A DNA stretch of 12,155 nucleotides, from NCBI GenBank assembly GCA_023453655.1, contig JAEXTE010000291.1:1-12155 (forward strand), in the 5' to 3' direction. Positions 1 to 6,945 of the stretch are shown piece by piece. How positions within the stretch are numbered: the first letter of the stretch is position 1; each line of letters starts with the position of its first letter. This DNA is from Pseudomonadota bacterium. Lineage in GTDB: Bacteria; Pseudomonadota; Gammaproteobacteria; Xanthomonadales; Xanthomonadaceae. A model generated the notes under the pieces. The model searched no databases, was not told the origin of the DNA, and was given only the letters and a program-made list of their open reading frames with translations. Made by a program: the position numbers and the translations under genes.

Positions 1-135
1 GCTTCGAGGCGCTCTGCTTCGAGGCGCTCTGCTTCGAGGCGCTCTGCTTCGAGGCGCTCTGCTTCGAGGCGCTCGGCTTCGAGGCGCTCTGCTTCGCGGC
101 GCTCTGCTTCGAGACGGTCCGCTTCGAGACGCGCG
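1..135. repeat. 15-bp tandem repeat inside chpA (AERLE pentapeptide repeat)
   Basis: Nine consecutive 15-bp units of the form GCTTCGAGGCGCTCT are visible. Units at 1-15, 16-30, 31-45, 46-60 and 76-90 are identical. Units at 61-75 and 91-105 differ by one base each, and 106-120 and 121-135 are more diverged. The array touches the left edge, so the true copy number is unknown. In the chpA frame (minus strand) each unit encodes Ala-Glu-Arg-Leu-Glu, with variants such as ADRLE and AERRE at the older end. The unit is a multiple of three, so gain or loss of copies keeps the frame. Identical copies next to diverged ones suggest recent expansion by slippage or unequal recombination. Confidence 0.97.
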
Positions 136-3100
136 GAGTCCAGGTTCGCTACCTCGAGGCCCTCCACGGGAGCACCGGCATCGAAGCCTGCGGTTGCCGC
201 GACCTCCAGGTCCCCGGCTTCGGGAATTCCAGCATCGACCGTCTGCGCGCCGTCCTGCAACGCATCGGCCGGCAGTTCGGTTCCGGACGCACCGGAGACC
301 TCCCCGCCAGGCGCATCGTCCTGGACAGCGGACTCCACGGTCCGCCCGATCGCGATATCGTCCGCAAGATCCAGGTAGGCGCTGAGATCGTCGGTGGTCA
401 GCGCCGGCGCTTCGGCGCCGGCCGCTTCCTCCAGTCCCTGCGCGTCCACCAGCGACGCCAGGCCGCTGGCGGCTTCCGGCAGGCTGTCGCGCAGCGCGAC
501 CAGCCGCGCCGCCAGCGCGTCCTGCGGCGCCAGCGCAGGCGCCGGCCCCTTCAGGATCTCCACCGTCTCACGCACCGCCACCGACAGTTCGGCGACGGCG
601 TCGATGCCCTCCGGCGCTGCCATGGCCTGCGAAGCCAGCAGGCGCCGCGCGTAGTGCTCGGCCGGACCCAGCACGCTGTTGATGACCGGCACTTCGGTCA
701 TCGCGAAGGCGCCGTTCATCGTGTGCAGCGCCCGCAGCAGCGCATCGCTGCCGTGGCTGTCTCCGACGCGGGCCTGCGCGACCCAGGCATCGACGGTCTG
801 CAGGTGCCCTTGCACCTCGGCGTCGAGGATCTCCAGCAGCAGCGCGTCGATGCTGGCCGGCACGCGCTCGGGCTGCGGCGCGGGCTCGGGCTCGGGCTGC
901 GGCTCGACCGCATCCGGCCCAGGCTGGGCCATCTCGTCCACCAGCGGCGCATGCACGACGGCCGGCGCGGCCTCGGGCGGCATCGTCTCGTCGCCGGACG
1001 CGATGCGATCGGCGGCGTCCTGCAGCGCCTCGAGGTCGGTGGACACGCCGCGTTCGCCGCGCAAGGCCGCCTGCAGCTCGGGCAGCGTGTAGAACGCACG
1101 GTCGACCATCGCGATCACCGCCGGACTCGGCGGACGCGAGCGGTCGAGCACGCGGTTGAGCATGTTCTCGATCTTCCAGCTGAACTCGCCCAGCGCGCGG
1201 GCGCCGACCAGCCGTCCGCTGCCCTTGAGGGTGTGGAACACGCGCCGGATCGGGCGCAGGCGCTCCATGTCCTCGGGCACCGAGCGCCACTGCGGCAGCA
1301 GCGCATCGAGGTTGTCGATCTCCTCGGCGAACTCCTCGAGGAAGACCTCGCGGATCTCCTCGTCGATCTCCTCGCCGACGGTCTCGAAGCCGCCCGCTAC
1401 CGGCCCCACCGGCAGTTCCGCTGCCGGGACCGGCGCGGCCACCTCGATTTCGACCGGGGTCGATACCGGAATCGCCACCGGCTCGGCGACAGCAGCCGCT
1501 TCGACCGGCTCGGCCAGGGCCGCGGAAACGTCGGTGGACGCCGCCGCGGTTTCCTCGCCATGCCCGGGCTCCGGCTGCGCCGCCGGCGGCGCCACCGGTT
1601 CGGGCAGCGGCCAGTAGCCGAGCGCCTCCAGGCTGCCACGCGCGATGTCCAGGATCTCGTCGCGGTTGCCGCGCTGCTCGCGCAGCGCTTCCAGGTAGTA
1701 CTCCAGGCTGGCCAGCGCGTCGGCCAACGTGTCCAGCTGGCGACCATTGGGCACGCGCTGGCGTGCGATCAGTTCGTTCTGGGTATAGCGGCTGACGGCG
1801 ACCAGGTAATCGGCCGGCTGCGCCAGCTCCATCATCCGCAGCGCGCCCGCGACCTCGTCGAGCAGGCGCGGCACGTCGCTGAGCTGCTCGTGCTGCCAGC
1901 TCGTTTCGACGAAGGCCACCAGGGCCTGGCGGGCCTGCACGAAATTGGCGATCGCCTCGCGCACGATGGTATCGACCACCTGGCGCGCTTCGCCGGCGAA
2001 CGGTTCGCCGTCGGCGCCGGCCGACTCGGCCGCCCCCAGTCGCGCCACCTGGTCGTCCAGCGTGGCGTCGACGTAAAGCAATGCCCCGGCGACATCCAGC
2101 AGCGCGTCCTCGTTCGCCGCGACCGCGCCGTCGAGGATCGCCTGCAGGCCGTCGCGCTGCTGCTGCACCACCTTGCGCGCCGCGCCGAGCCCGAGCATGC
2201 CCAGCGTGTCGGCCACGCGGCCCAGGGTCTCGGCGTGGGGCTGCAGCGCGGCCAGGTCGTCCGAGCCGGTGCGCAGGTGCAGGTCGAGCGCGTCCTTGAC
2301 GTGGAGCAGGTCGTCCTTCACCGCCGCGGAGACGGTATCGAGCAGCGCGCGGTTGCGTCCGCTGATGCTGCCCTGGGCGTGTTCGAGTTCGGACTGGGTC
2401 GGCAGCGCCGCCTCGAGTTCGAAGACCTGGCGCAGCTCGCGCAGCGCCGGATGGCCGTCGTCGGGCTGGTGCGCGACGTGGTAGAGCAGCTGCCGCGTCG
2501 GTTCCTGCGCGCCTTCGCCGCTGGCCTCGGCATAGCCGTCGTTGTCGAGCAGGGCGCGGCGCGCCTCGCGCTCGACGCCCGCGAATACCTTGCGCAGCGC
2601 CGGCGAGGCCGGCAGCGCGCCATCTGCCACGGCGCGCGCGACGCCGGTGGCGACCCACAGCATGCGCTGCACCGGCACCTGGCGGACGTGGCCCAGCAGG
2701 GCCTCCAGCGCCGGGGCCAGGCTGGACAGCGCCGTCGCCGGAGTGTGTTCCTGCCACTGCCCGATCTCGCGCCGCAGCGCTTCGAGCAGGGGCGGCATGT
2801 CGTCGTTGGAGGCCGCGCCGGCGGCCGCGATCGCGCCCGGGAGCGGACGCTCCAGGTCGGGCGAGAACAGCACGCTCTCGCTGAGCAGGCTCTCGCCGCG
2901 CGCGGCGCGCAGCTCGTTGAGCAGCGGCAGCAGCACGATCGGGATGTCGCGATGCCCACCCTGCAGGCGTTCGAGGTAGTCGGGCAGCAGCACGATGCCG
3001 CGCAGCAGCGCGGCGCAGGCGCCATCGCGGTCTGCGACGGTGCCGCCGTGCAGGCCCAGCGCGACCTGCTCCATCTCCTCGGCCACCATCGCCGGCGCGT

Positions 3101-3290
3101 ACAGCTCGACCATGCGCAGCGTGCCCTGCACCTGGTGCAGGTAGCCGGCGCACAGCCGCATGCGGCCGACGTCGGCCGGGTCCTCGACGTAGTCCTCCAG
3201 CTCGGCCTTGGCCAGCCGCAGGGTTTCGTCGAGCTCCGGCTTGATCCAGCCCAGCGCGGTGTGTTCGAGGGCCTCGCGCAGCGCAGTCAT
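1..3290 (-). CDS. chpA: ChpA/PilL-type hybrid chemotaxis kinase, N-terminal Hpt region (3' end beyond window)
   Basis: This is the central histidine kinase of the type IV pilus Chp chemosensory system. It passes phosphate from PilJ-controlled autophosphorylation to PilG and PilH. The frame is open from ATG 3288-3290 to the left edge (last full codon 3-5), giving 1096 residues with no stop; the kinase, CheW-like and receiver domains expected of the family would lie outside. A canonical Hpt motif HTLKGSG is at His686. Hpt-like motifs HQVQG at His52 and HTMNGA at His856 keep the histidine but lack the usual lysine. Two further repeats of the same helical pattern have no histidine at the equivalent place: Gly357 (LGRVADTLGM) and Asp478 (LDEVAGALRM). 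Pro/Ala/Glu-rich linkers lie at about 557-634 and 768-810. From about 1053 the protein is an AERLE pentad repeat. The start follows GGGGTGAAG and overlaps a 20-codon ORF by ATGA. A pilL naming is equally defensible. Confidence 0.93.
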   Translation of the reverse strand, partial: MTALREALEHTALGWIKPELDETLRLAKAELEDYVEDPADVGRMRLCAGYLHQVQGTLRMVELYAPAMVAEEMEQVALGLHGGTVADRDGACAALLRGIVLLPDYLERLQGGHRDIPIVLLPLLNELRAARGESLLSESVLFSPDLERPLPGAIAAAGAASNDDMPPLLEALRREIGQWQEHTPATALSSLAPALEALLGHVRQVPVQRMLWVATGVARAVADGALPASPALRKVFAGVEREARRALLDNDGYAEASGEGAQEPTRQLLYHVAHQPDDGHPALRELRQVFELEAALPTQSELEHAQGSISGRNRALLDTVSAAVKDDLLHVKDALDLHLRTGSDDLAALQPHAETLGRVADTLGMLGLGAARKVVQQQRDGLQAILDGAVAANEDALLDVAGALLYVDATLDDQVARLGAAESAGADGEPFAGEARQVVDTIVREAIANFVQARQALVAFVETSWQHEQLSDVPRLLDEVAGALRMMELAQPADYLVAVSRYTQNELIARQRVPNGRQLDTLADALASLEYYLEALREQRGNRDEILDIARGSLEALGYWPLPEPVAPPAAQPEPGHGEETAAASTDVSAALAEPVEAAAVAEPVAIPVSTPVEIEVAAPVPAAELPVGPVAGGFETVGEEIDEEIREVFLEEFAEEIDNLDALLPQWRSVPEDMERLRPIRRVFHTLKGSGRLVGARALGEFSWKIENMLNRVLDRSRPPSPAVIAMVDRAFYTLPELQAALRGERGVSTDLEALQDAADRIASGDETMPPEAAPAVVHAPLVDEMAQPGPDAVEPQPEPEPAPQPERVPASIDALLLEILDAEVQGHLQTVDAWVAQARVGDSHGSDALLRALHTMNGAFAMTEVPVINSVLGPAEHYARRLLASQAMAAPEGIDAVAELSVAVRETVEILKGPAPALAPQDALAARLVALRDSLPEAASGLASLVDAQGLEEAAGAEAPALTTDDLSAYLDLADDIAIGRTVESAVQDDAPGGEVSGASGTELPADALQDGAQTVDAGIPEAGDLEVAATAGFDAGAPVEGLEVANLDSARLEADRLEAERREAERLEAERLEAERLEAERLEAERLEAERLE

Positions 3291-3349
3291 CGCTTCACCC
3301 CGCGCGTGTCGGCGTGCGTCGGCCTGCGACCGGTGGTCGTCGCGTTCAT
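3287..3349 (-). CDS. Possible 20-residue peptide ORF coupled to chpA
   Basis: In the 79-bp gap between pilJ and chpA, an ATG at 3347-3349 is preceded by AGGA with a 6-base spacer and opens a 20-codon frame (begins MNATTTGRR, basic and Thr-rich). Its TGA stop overlaps the chpA ATG as ATGA. This is the arrangement of a translationally coupled leader. No family is recognisable, and in GC-rich DNA a 20-codon frame can arise by chance. It may only deliver ribosomes to chpA, whose own Shine-Dalgarno is modest. It is reported because the start signal, length and stop overlap all fit coupling; existence as a functional peptide is not shown. Confidence 0.25.
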   Translation of the reverse strand: MNATTTGRRPTHADTRGVKR

Positions 3350-3369
3350 CCCGAGTCCTGGCTCCGTGC

Positions 3370-5391
3370 TCAGGCCGGCAGCTTGAAGTCGGCGACCGAA
3401 CGACGCAGGTTGGCGGCCAGCTGCGCGAGGTTGCCGATCGACTGCGCCGTCTGGTTCGCGCCCTGCGAGGTCTGCGCGGTGATCGACTGGATCGTGTTCA
3501 TGGTCTCGGTGATGTTGGTCGCCGCCGCCGACTGCTGCTTGGCCGCGGTGGAGATCCCGAGAATCAGGCCGGCGAGGTTGCTCGACACGCTTTCGATCTC
3601 GCCCAGCGCGGTACCCGCGTCCTCCGCCAGTCGCGCACCGGCGACCACTTCCGAGGTCGTCTGCTCCATCGAACTGACCGCTTCGTTGGTGTCGGACTGG
3701 ATCGTCTGCACCAGCGCCTCGATCCGCTTGGTCGCGTTCGAGGCGCGTTCGGCGAGTCGCTGCACTTCGTCGGCCACCACCGCGAATCCGCGGCCCGCCT
3801 CGCCGGCCGACGCCGCCTGGATGGCCGCGTTGAGCGCCAGGATGTTGGTCTGCTCGGAGATGTCGTTGATCAGTTCCACGATCGAGCCGATTTCCTGGGA
3901 GCTCTCGCCCAGGCGCTTGATGCGCTTGGAGGTCTCCTGGATCTGGTCTCGGATCGAGTCCATGCCGGCGATCGTCTCGCGCACCACGCCGGCGCCCTTG
4001 GTCGCGATCTGCACCGAGCGCTGCGCCACGTCCGCCGATTCGGCCGAGTTGCGCGAGACCTGGTCGATGCTCGAGGCGATCTCGTTGATGCGGTTGGACG
4101 CGGAGTTGATCTCCTGCGCCTGGTGCTCGGCGGCCTCGGCCAGGTGCATGGCGGTGGCCTGCGTCTCCTGCGCGCTCGATGCCACCTGCGCAGAGGTGTC
4201 GTTGATGGTGCCCACCAGGTCGCGCAGGTTCTCGACCGCGAAGTTGATCGAGTCGGCGATGGCGCCGGTCATGTCCTCGGTGACGGTCGCCTTCACCGTC
4301 AGGTCGTTTTCCGCGAGCGCACCGATTTCGTCCAGCAGGCGCATGATCGCCTCCTGGTTGCGGTTGTTCAGCTCCATCGTGTCTTCGTAGCGCTTGCGCT
4401 GCGCGCGGTTCAGCGACCAGAGCAGGCCGCCCAGCGCGACGATGGCGAGCAGGCCGGAGATGATGCTGATCCAGACGTTGCCGAACAGGCTCTTGTCGTT
4501 GAGCGAGCCGAACGCGGTGAACGCCGAGAACAGGTCCTGCGCATCGGACAGCAGCTTGTCCGAGCCGGTGGTGAGCGCGGCCGACGCGGCCTGGGCCTGG
4601 AACAGCGCCGGGGCGCTGGCGATGATCGCGTCCAGGTCCTGCTTCATCGCCGTCCAGCGTTCGGCCGCCTGGTTGAGCGCGGCGACCGCGCCGCTGTTGT
4701 TCAGCGCCTGCACGTTCATCGCCTGGTCGCCCGAACGCAGACCCTCGAGCACCTGCTCGAACACGCCCACGTCGCGCGCCAGCGCGTCGCCCGCCATCGA
4801 GGCGCCGCTGCCGCCGGCCTGGATCTCGGCGACGCGTCGCGCCATGTTGCCGGCCAGCACGTTCTGGCGAAGCGCGATGTAGACCTGGGAGGCGGGCGAG
4901 CCGCTCGAGGACATCGCGCGCACCAGTTCGTCGAGCTGGGCCTGCAGCTGCGGCACCGCCTGCGTGAAGCGCTGGGCGTTGGTCGCGAAACCGCTCACCG
5001 CCTGTTCGCTCGCCGCCACCTGCTCGGCGCTGGCGGCCAGCGGCGTCCAGGTCGCGGTCACGGTCTGGATCGGCCCGGCGACGCCGGTGGTGCTGCCGAA
5101 GTTCGCGTTGAGCTGCTCGACGTCGCTGTCGATGCGGCCCTTGGTGTCCTTGAACGCGGTGAAGGAGGCGGCATTGCCCGCCACCGCTTCCCGCGCCTGG
5201 TTGGCCAGCCGCTGCGAGTTCACCTGCAGGCTCGAGGCCGCGGTGCTGGCGCCGCCCAGGCGTGCCGCCTTCCAGCCGGCGTAGCCGGTGTTGGCGCCGA
5301 AGATCACGAGCGTCGTGACCAGCGCCGCGATCCAGAAGTTGCTCCCCAGCCCGCGCCCCTTGCCGGCGACCGTGTCGACTACTGTGCTCAT
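3370..5391 (-). CDS. pilJ: PilJ, methyl-accepting chemotaxis transducer of the Chp type IV pilus system
   Basis: This is the inner-membrane chemoreceptor that signals to ChpA through PilI. The 673 residues fit the family (about 680 in Pseudomonas). Transmembrane helix 1 is at about 18-38. A periplasmic region at about 40-303 has the length of two PilJ N-terminal helical modules. Transmembrane helix 2 is at 304-328, followed by a HAMP-like segment (about 330-395) and a long cytoplasmic helical signalling domain. The hairpin tip at 509-547 contains [19 protein letters not shown] and then [17 protein letters not shown], with the Gln and Ser substitutions ([10 protein letters not shown]) typical of PilJ and not of generic MCPs. 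There is no C-terminal CheR-tethering pentapeptide. The ATG is preceded by AAGGG three bases away. It lies 45 bp after pilI and 79 bp before chpA, on the same strand and presumably in one transcript. No pilK methyltransferase gene follows. Confidence 0.97.
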   Translation of the reverse strand: MSTVVDTVAGKGRGLGSNFWIAALVTTLVIFGANTGYAGWKAARLGGASTAASSLQVNSQRLANQAREAVAGNAASFTAFKDTKGRIDSDVEQLNANFGSTTGVAGPIQTVTATWTPLAASAEQVAASEQAVSGFATNAQRFTQAVPQLQAQLDELVRAMSSSGSPASQVYIALRQNVLAGNMARRVAEIQAGGSGASMAGDALARDVGVFEQVLEGLRSGDQAMNVQALNNSGAVAALNQAAERWTAMKQDLDAIIASAPALFQAQAASAALTTGSDKLLSDAQDLFSAFTAFGSLNDKSLFGNVWISIISGLLAIVALGGLLWSLNRAQRKRYEDTMELNNRNQEAIMRLLDEIGALAENDLTVKATVTEDMTGAIADSINFAVENLRDLVGTINDTSAQVASSAQETQATAMHLAEAAEHQAQEINSASNRINEIASSIDQVSRNSAESADVAQRSVQIATKGAGVVRETIAGMDSIRDQIQETSKRIKRLGESSQEIGSIVELINDISEQTNILALNAAIQAASAGEAGRGFAVVADEVQRLAERASNATKRIEALVQTIQSDTNEAVSSMEQTTSEVVAGARLAEDAGTALGEIESVSSNLAGLILGISTAAKQQSAAATNITETMNTIQSITAQTSQGANQTAQSIGNLAQLAANLRRSVADFKLPA

Positions 5392-5436
5392 GGTCCCTTA
5401 CCCCTGCCCCTGCTTCTGTGCTGCTGGACGCGACCG

Positions 5437-5976
5437 TCAGGCCGCGGCTTGTCTGAATTCCGGCGTGCGGGCCAGCCTGGCCAGGCTGAAGACGCCCCAG
5501 TCCTGGTCCGCGTGCCGGTAGGCGCGCTCGATGAAGTGCGCGTAGCGGCCCTGCGCCACCGACCCGGCGTCGACCTGCTGGTCGTCGTGGAAGCCGCGCT
5601 GGCCGTACAGCTCGTCGATCGTGACCGCGACGTTGCCGTCGGGCTGGCGCACGATCAGCACCCGCTGCGTTTCGTGCAGCACGGTGCGCTCGCCTTCGAG
5701 GAACTGCCTGAGATCGACGATGGGCAGCAGGTTGCCGCGCACGTTGCCGACGCCCAGCATCCACGCCTGCGCGCCTGGCACGGGCGTGATCTGCGGCAGC
5801 GGCAGGATCTCCAGCACTTCGTCGAAGGCCGACGCGAGCCTGCGTTCGCCGATCCGGTAGCCGACGCCGCGCCACAGGCCCGGTGCGTCGAACTGCTCGG
5901 GCAGGCCCGCGACGTGCGCGAGGCTGCGCTGCTCGAAGTCGAGCAGCATCGCGAACGGGTCGCGATGCTCGGTCAT
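5437..5976 (-). CDS. pilI: PilI, CheW-like coupling protein
   Basis: PilI is a cytoplasmic adaptor linking the receptor PilJ to the kinase ChpA. The 179-residue product is a single CheW domain. The recognisable core is VGNVRGNLLPIVDLRQFL at about 76-93, followed by a strand rich in Val/Ile (RVLIVRQPDGNVAVTIDEL). It has no membrane segment and no kinase or receiver part, which separates it from CheA or CheV. The ATG overlaps the pilH stop as ATGA (5973-5976), so the two are translationally coupled. A G-rich stretch (GGGGG) lies about a dozen bases before the start. Its place between pilH and pilJ matches the Pseudomonas aeruginosa pil-chp order. Confidence 0.95.
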   Translation of the reverse strand: MTEHRDPFAMLLDFEQRSLAHVAGLPEQFDAPGLWRGVGYRIGERRLASAFDEVLEILPLPQITPVPGAQAWMLGVGNVRGNLLPIVDLRQFLEGERTVLHETQRVLIVRQPDGNVAVTIDELYGQRGFHDDQQVDAGSVAQGRYAHFIERAYRHADQDWGVFSLARLARTPEFRQAAA

Positions 5977-6344
5977 CCCGCTGCCCCCAGCAGGCGGTTG
6001 ACCTCGTTGATCAGCACGTCTTCCTTCACCGGCTTGACCAGGTAGCCCTTGGCGCCCTGGCGCATGCCCCAGGCCTGGTCGGTCTCCATGCCCTTGGTGC
6101 TCACGATCAGGACCGGGATCTCCTTGGTGCCGCCATCGCGCCCCAGCGCGCGCGTGGCCTGGAAGCCGTTCATGCCGGGCAGCACCACGTCCATCAGCAC
6201 CAGGTCGGGCTGTTCCCGCTTGCAGGTCTCGATGCCGTCCTCGGCGCTGGACGCGGCCAGCACCTCGTGGCCGTTGCGCTCAAGCAGCTGGGTGAGCACC
6301 GCGGTATCGGTGGGCGAGTCTTCGATCAACAGGATTCGGGCCAC
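5973..6344 (-). CDS. pilH: PilH, single-domain response regulator (GTG start)
   Basis: PilH is a CheY-like receiver of the Chp system, and together with PilG it tunes pilus extension and retraction. The product is 123 residues and is a bare receiver domain. The acidic pair is Glu8-Asp9 (LLIEDSPTD), the phospho-acceptor is Asp52 (LMDVVLPGMNG), Ser82 sits in IVSTKGM, and Lys104 in YLVKPV. I chose GTG 6342-6344 because an AAAGGGGG ribosome binding site lies 7 bases upstream, the first residues after it (ARILLIEDS) start the receiver fold, and the next in-frame ATG is residue 51. The frame stays open upstream, but that stretch is pilG coding sequence in another frame. The stop overlaps the pilI start by 4 bases. 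Confidence 0.95.
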   Translation of the reverse strand: MARILLIEDSPTDTAVLTQLLERNGHEVLAASSAEDGIETCKREQPDLVLMDVVLPGMNGFQATRALGRDGGTKEIPVLIVSTKGMETDQAWGMRQGAKGYLVKPVKEDVLINEVNRLLGAAG

Positions 6345-6350
6345 GGCGGT

Positions 6351-6359
6351 TCCCCCTTT
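6351..6359 (-). promoter_or_regulatory. Ribosome binding site that decides the pilH GTG start
   Basis: The minus strand reads AAAGGGGGA immediately after the first base of the pilG TGA stop codon, with seven bases between the last G of the run and the GTG of pilH. Its strength and spacing support initiation at a GTG where no nearby in-frame ATG exists. Because it abuts the pilG stop, ribosomes ending pilG could reinitiate here. Confidence 0.7.
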
Positions 6360-6760
6360 CACGCCTTGACATGGGTGCGGATCGCGTCGAGGAGTTCCTC
6401 GCGCGTGAATGGCTTGGTCACGTACTGCTCGGAGCCGACGATGCGGCCGCGCGCCTTGTCGAACAGGCCGTCCTTGGAGGACAGCATGATCACCGGCGTG
6501 TTCTTGAACAGCTGGTTGTTCTTGATCAGCGCGCAGGTCTGGTAGCCGTCCAGCCTCGGCATCATGATGTCGACGAAGATGATCTGCGGCTTCTGGTCGG
6601 CGATCTTGGCGAGCGCCTCGAAGCCGTCCACCGCCGTCACCACGTCCGCGCCCTCGCGCTTGAGCAGCGTCTCGGCGGTACGCCGGATCGTCTTCGAATC
6701 GTCGATGACCATCACCCGCAGGCCCTCGAGGCTGCCGGCGCGGCTTTCGTGTTCCGTCAT
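6359..6760 (-). CDS. pilG: PilG, single-domain response regulator
   Basis: PilG is a CheY-like regulator, the main output of the Chp system controlling type IV pilus extension and twitching. The product is 133 residues. The receiver domain spans about 14-130, with Asp20-Asp21 (VMVIDDSKTIRR), phospho-acceptor Asp64 (IIFVDIMMPRLDG), Ser94 (VIMLSSKDG) and Lys116 (YVTKPFTREEL). The DSKTIRRTAE segment is characteristic of PilG. The frame could be extended 14 residues to a GTG at 6802, but ATG 6758-6760 follows GGGGGAAGGA with a 3-base gap, and the extension would run through a palindrome in the leader, so the shorter form is preferred. It is the first gene of the pilGHIJ-chpA operon, with 14 bp to pilH, and is divergent from gshB. 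Confidence 0.96.
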   Translation of the reverse strand: MTEHESRAGSLEGLRVMVIDDSKTIRRTAETLLKREGADVVTAVDGFEALAKIADQKPQIIFVDIMMPRLDGYQTCALIKNNQLFKNTPVIMLSSKDGLFDKARGRIVGSEQYVTKPFTREELLDAIRTHVKA

Positions 6761-6778
6761 GCGTCCTTCCCCCGGCGC

Positions 6779-6796
6779 GCAGTGGCGGGCCACTGC
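6779..6796. promoter_or_regulatory. Perfect 18-bp palindrome in the pilG leader (possible operator or RNA hairpin)
   Basis: GCAGTGGC, two bases GG, then GCCACTGC: a perfect inverted repeat with 8-base arms. It sits between the predicted pilG promoter (6815-6845) and the pilG Shine-Dalgarno (AAGGA at 6764-6768), so it would lie in the 5' untranslated RNA. A further partial half-site (GGCAGTG on the minus strand) is repeated just upstream of it. It could be a binding site for a dimeric regulator or a leader stem; a 2-base loop makes a DNA operator somewhat more natural than an RNA hairpin. No bound protein can be named from sequence. Confidence 0.45.
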
Positions 6797-6814
6797 CCGC
6801 ACTGCCGCGATCGC

Positions 6815-6845
6815 CGTATATTCCAGCCTGCCGCCGGACTGTCAA
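6815..6845 (-). promoter_or_regulatory. Predicted sigma70-type promoter of the pilG operon
   Basis: On the minus strand a perfect -35 TTGACA (6840-6845) is followed by an AT-rich block reading AATATACG (6815-6822) in otherwise very GC-rich DNA. The block can be read as -10 AATATA with a 17-base spacer or TATACG with a 19-base spacer. Transcription would start near 6808, leaving a leader of about 50 bases before the pilG ATG. On the plus strand the same AT block reads TATATT, so it could also act as a -10 towards gshB, but no good plus-strand -35 is seen. Confidence 0.6.
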
Positions 6846-6945
6846 GCGCCGTTGAAGAAGATTGCGCAAGTCGGTGCAAGCACGGGCGAAACCGGCGCGC
6901 GCGGCGACTGCTAACATTTGTCAGAAACTGCCACTGGTGGGTCAT

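Noticed and set aside
1..135. The tandem repeat as a CRISPR array or REP-type element
   Set aside because: Units are contiguous with no spacers, 15 bp long, and lie in frame inside a coding sequence.
568..3386. Long open frames overlapping chpA on both strands (861 codons on minus 568-3153, 910 codons on plus 654-3386)
   Set aside because: The translations are Arg/Ala/Gly-rich or His/Arg/Gln-rich without any domain, typical of off-frame reading of GC-rich genes. The chpA frame has clear Hpt motifs, all in one phase.
3208..6045. Open frame of 945 codons on the plus strand, antisense to pilJ and pilI
   Set aside because: Mirror of well-supported genes, with Arg/Asp/Leu/Val-biased low-complexity translation and no recognisable domain or ribosome binding site.
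6912..6917. TAACAT as a -10 element for gshB
   Set aside because: The sequence 17 bases upstream (AAACCG) does not resemble a -35 element, so the match is too weak to annotate.
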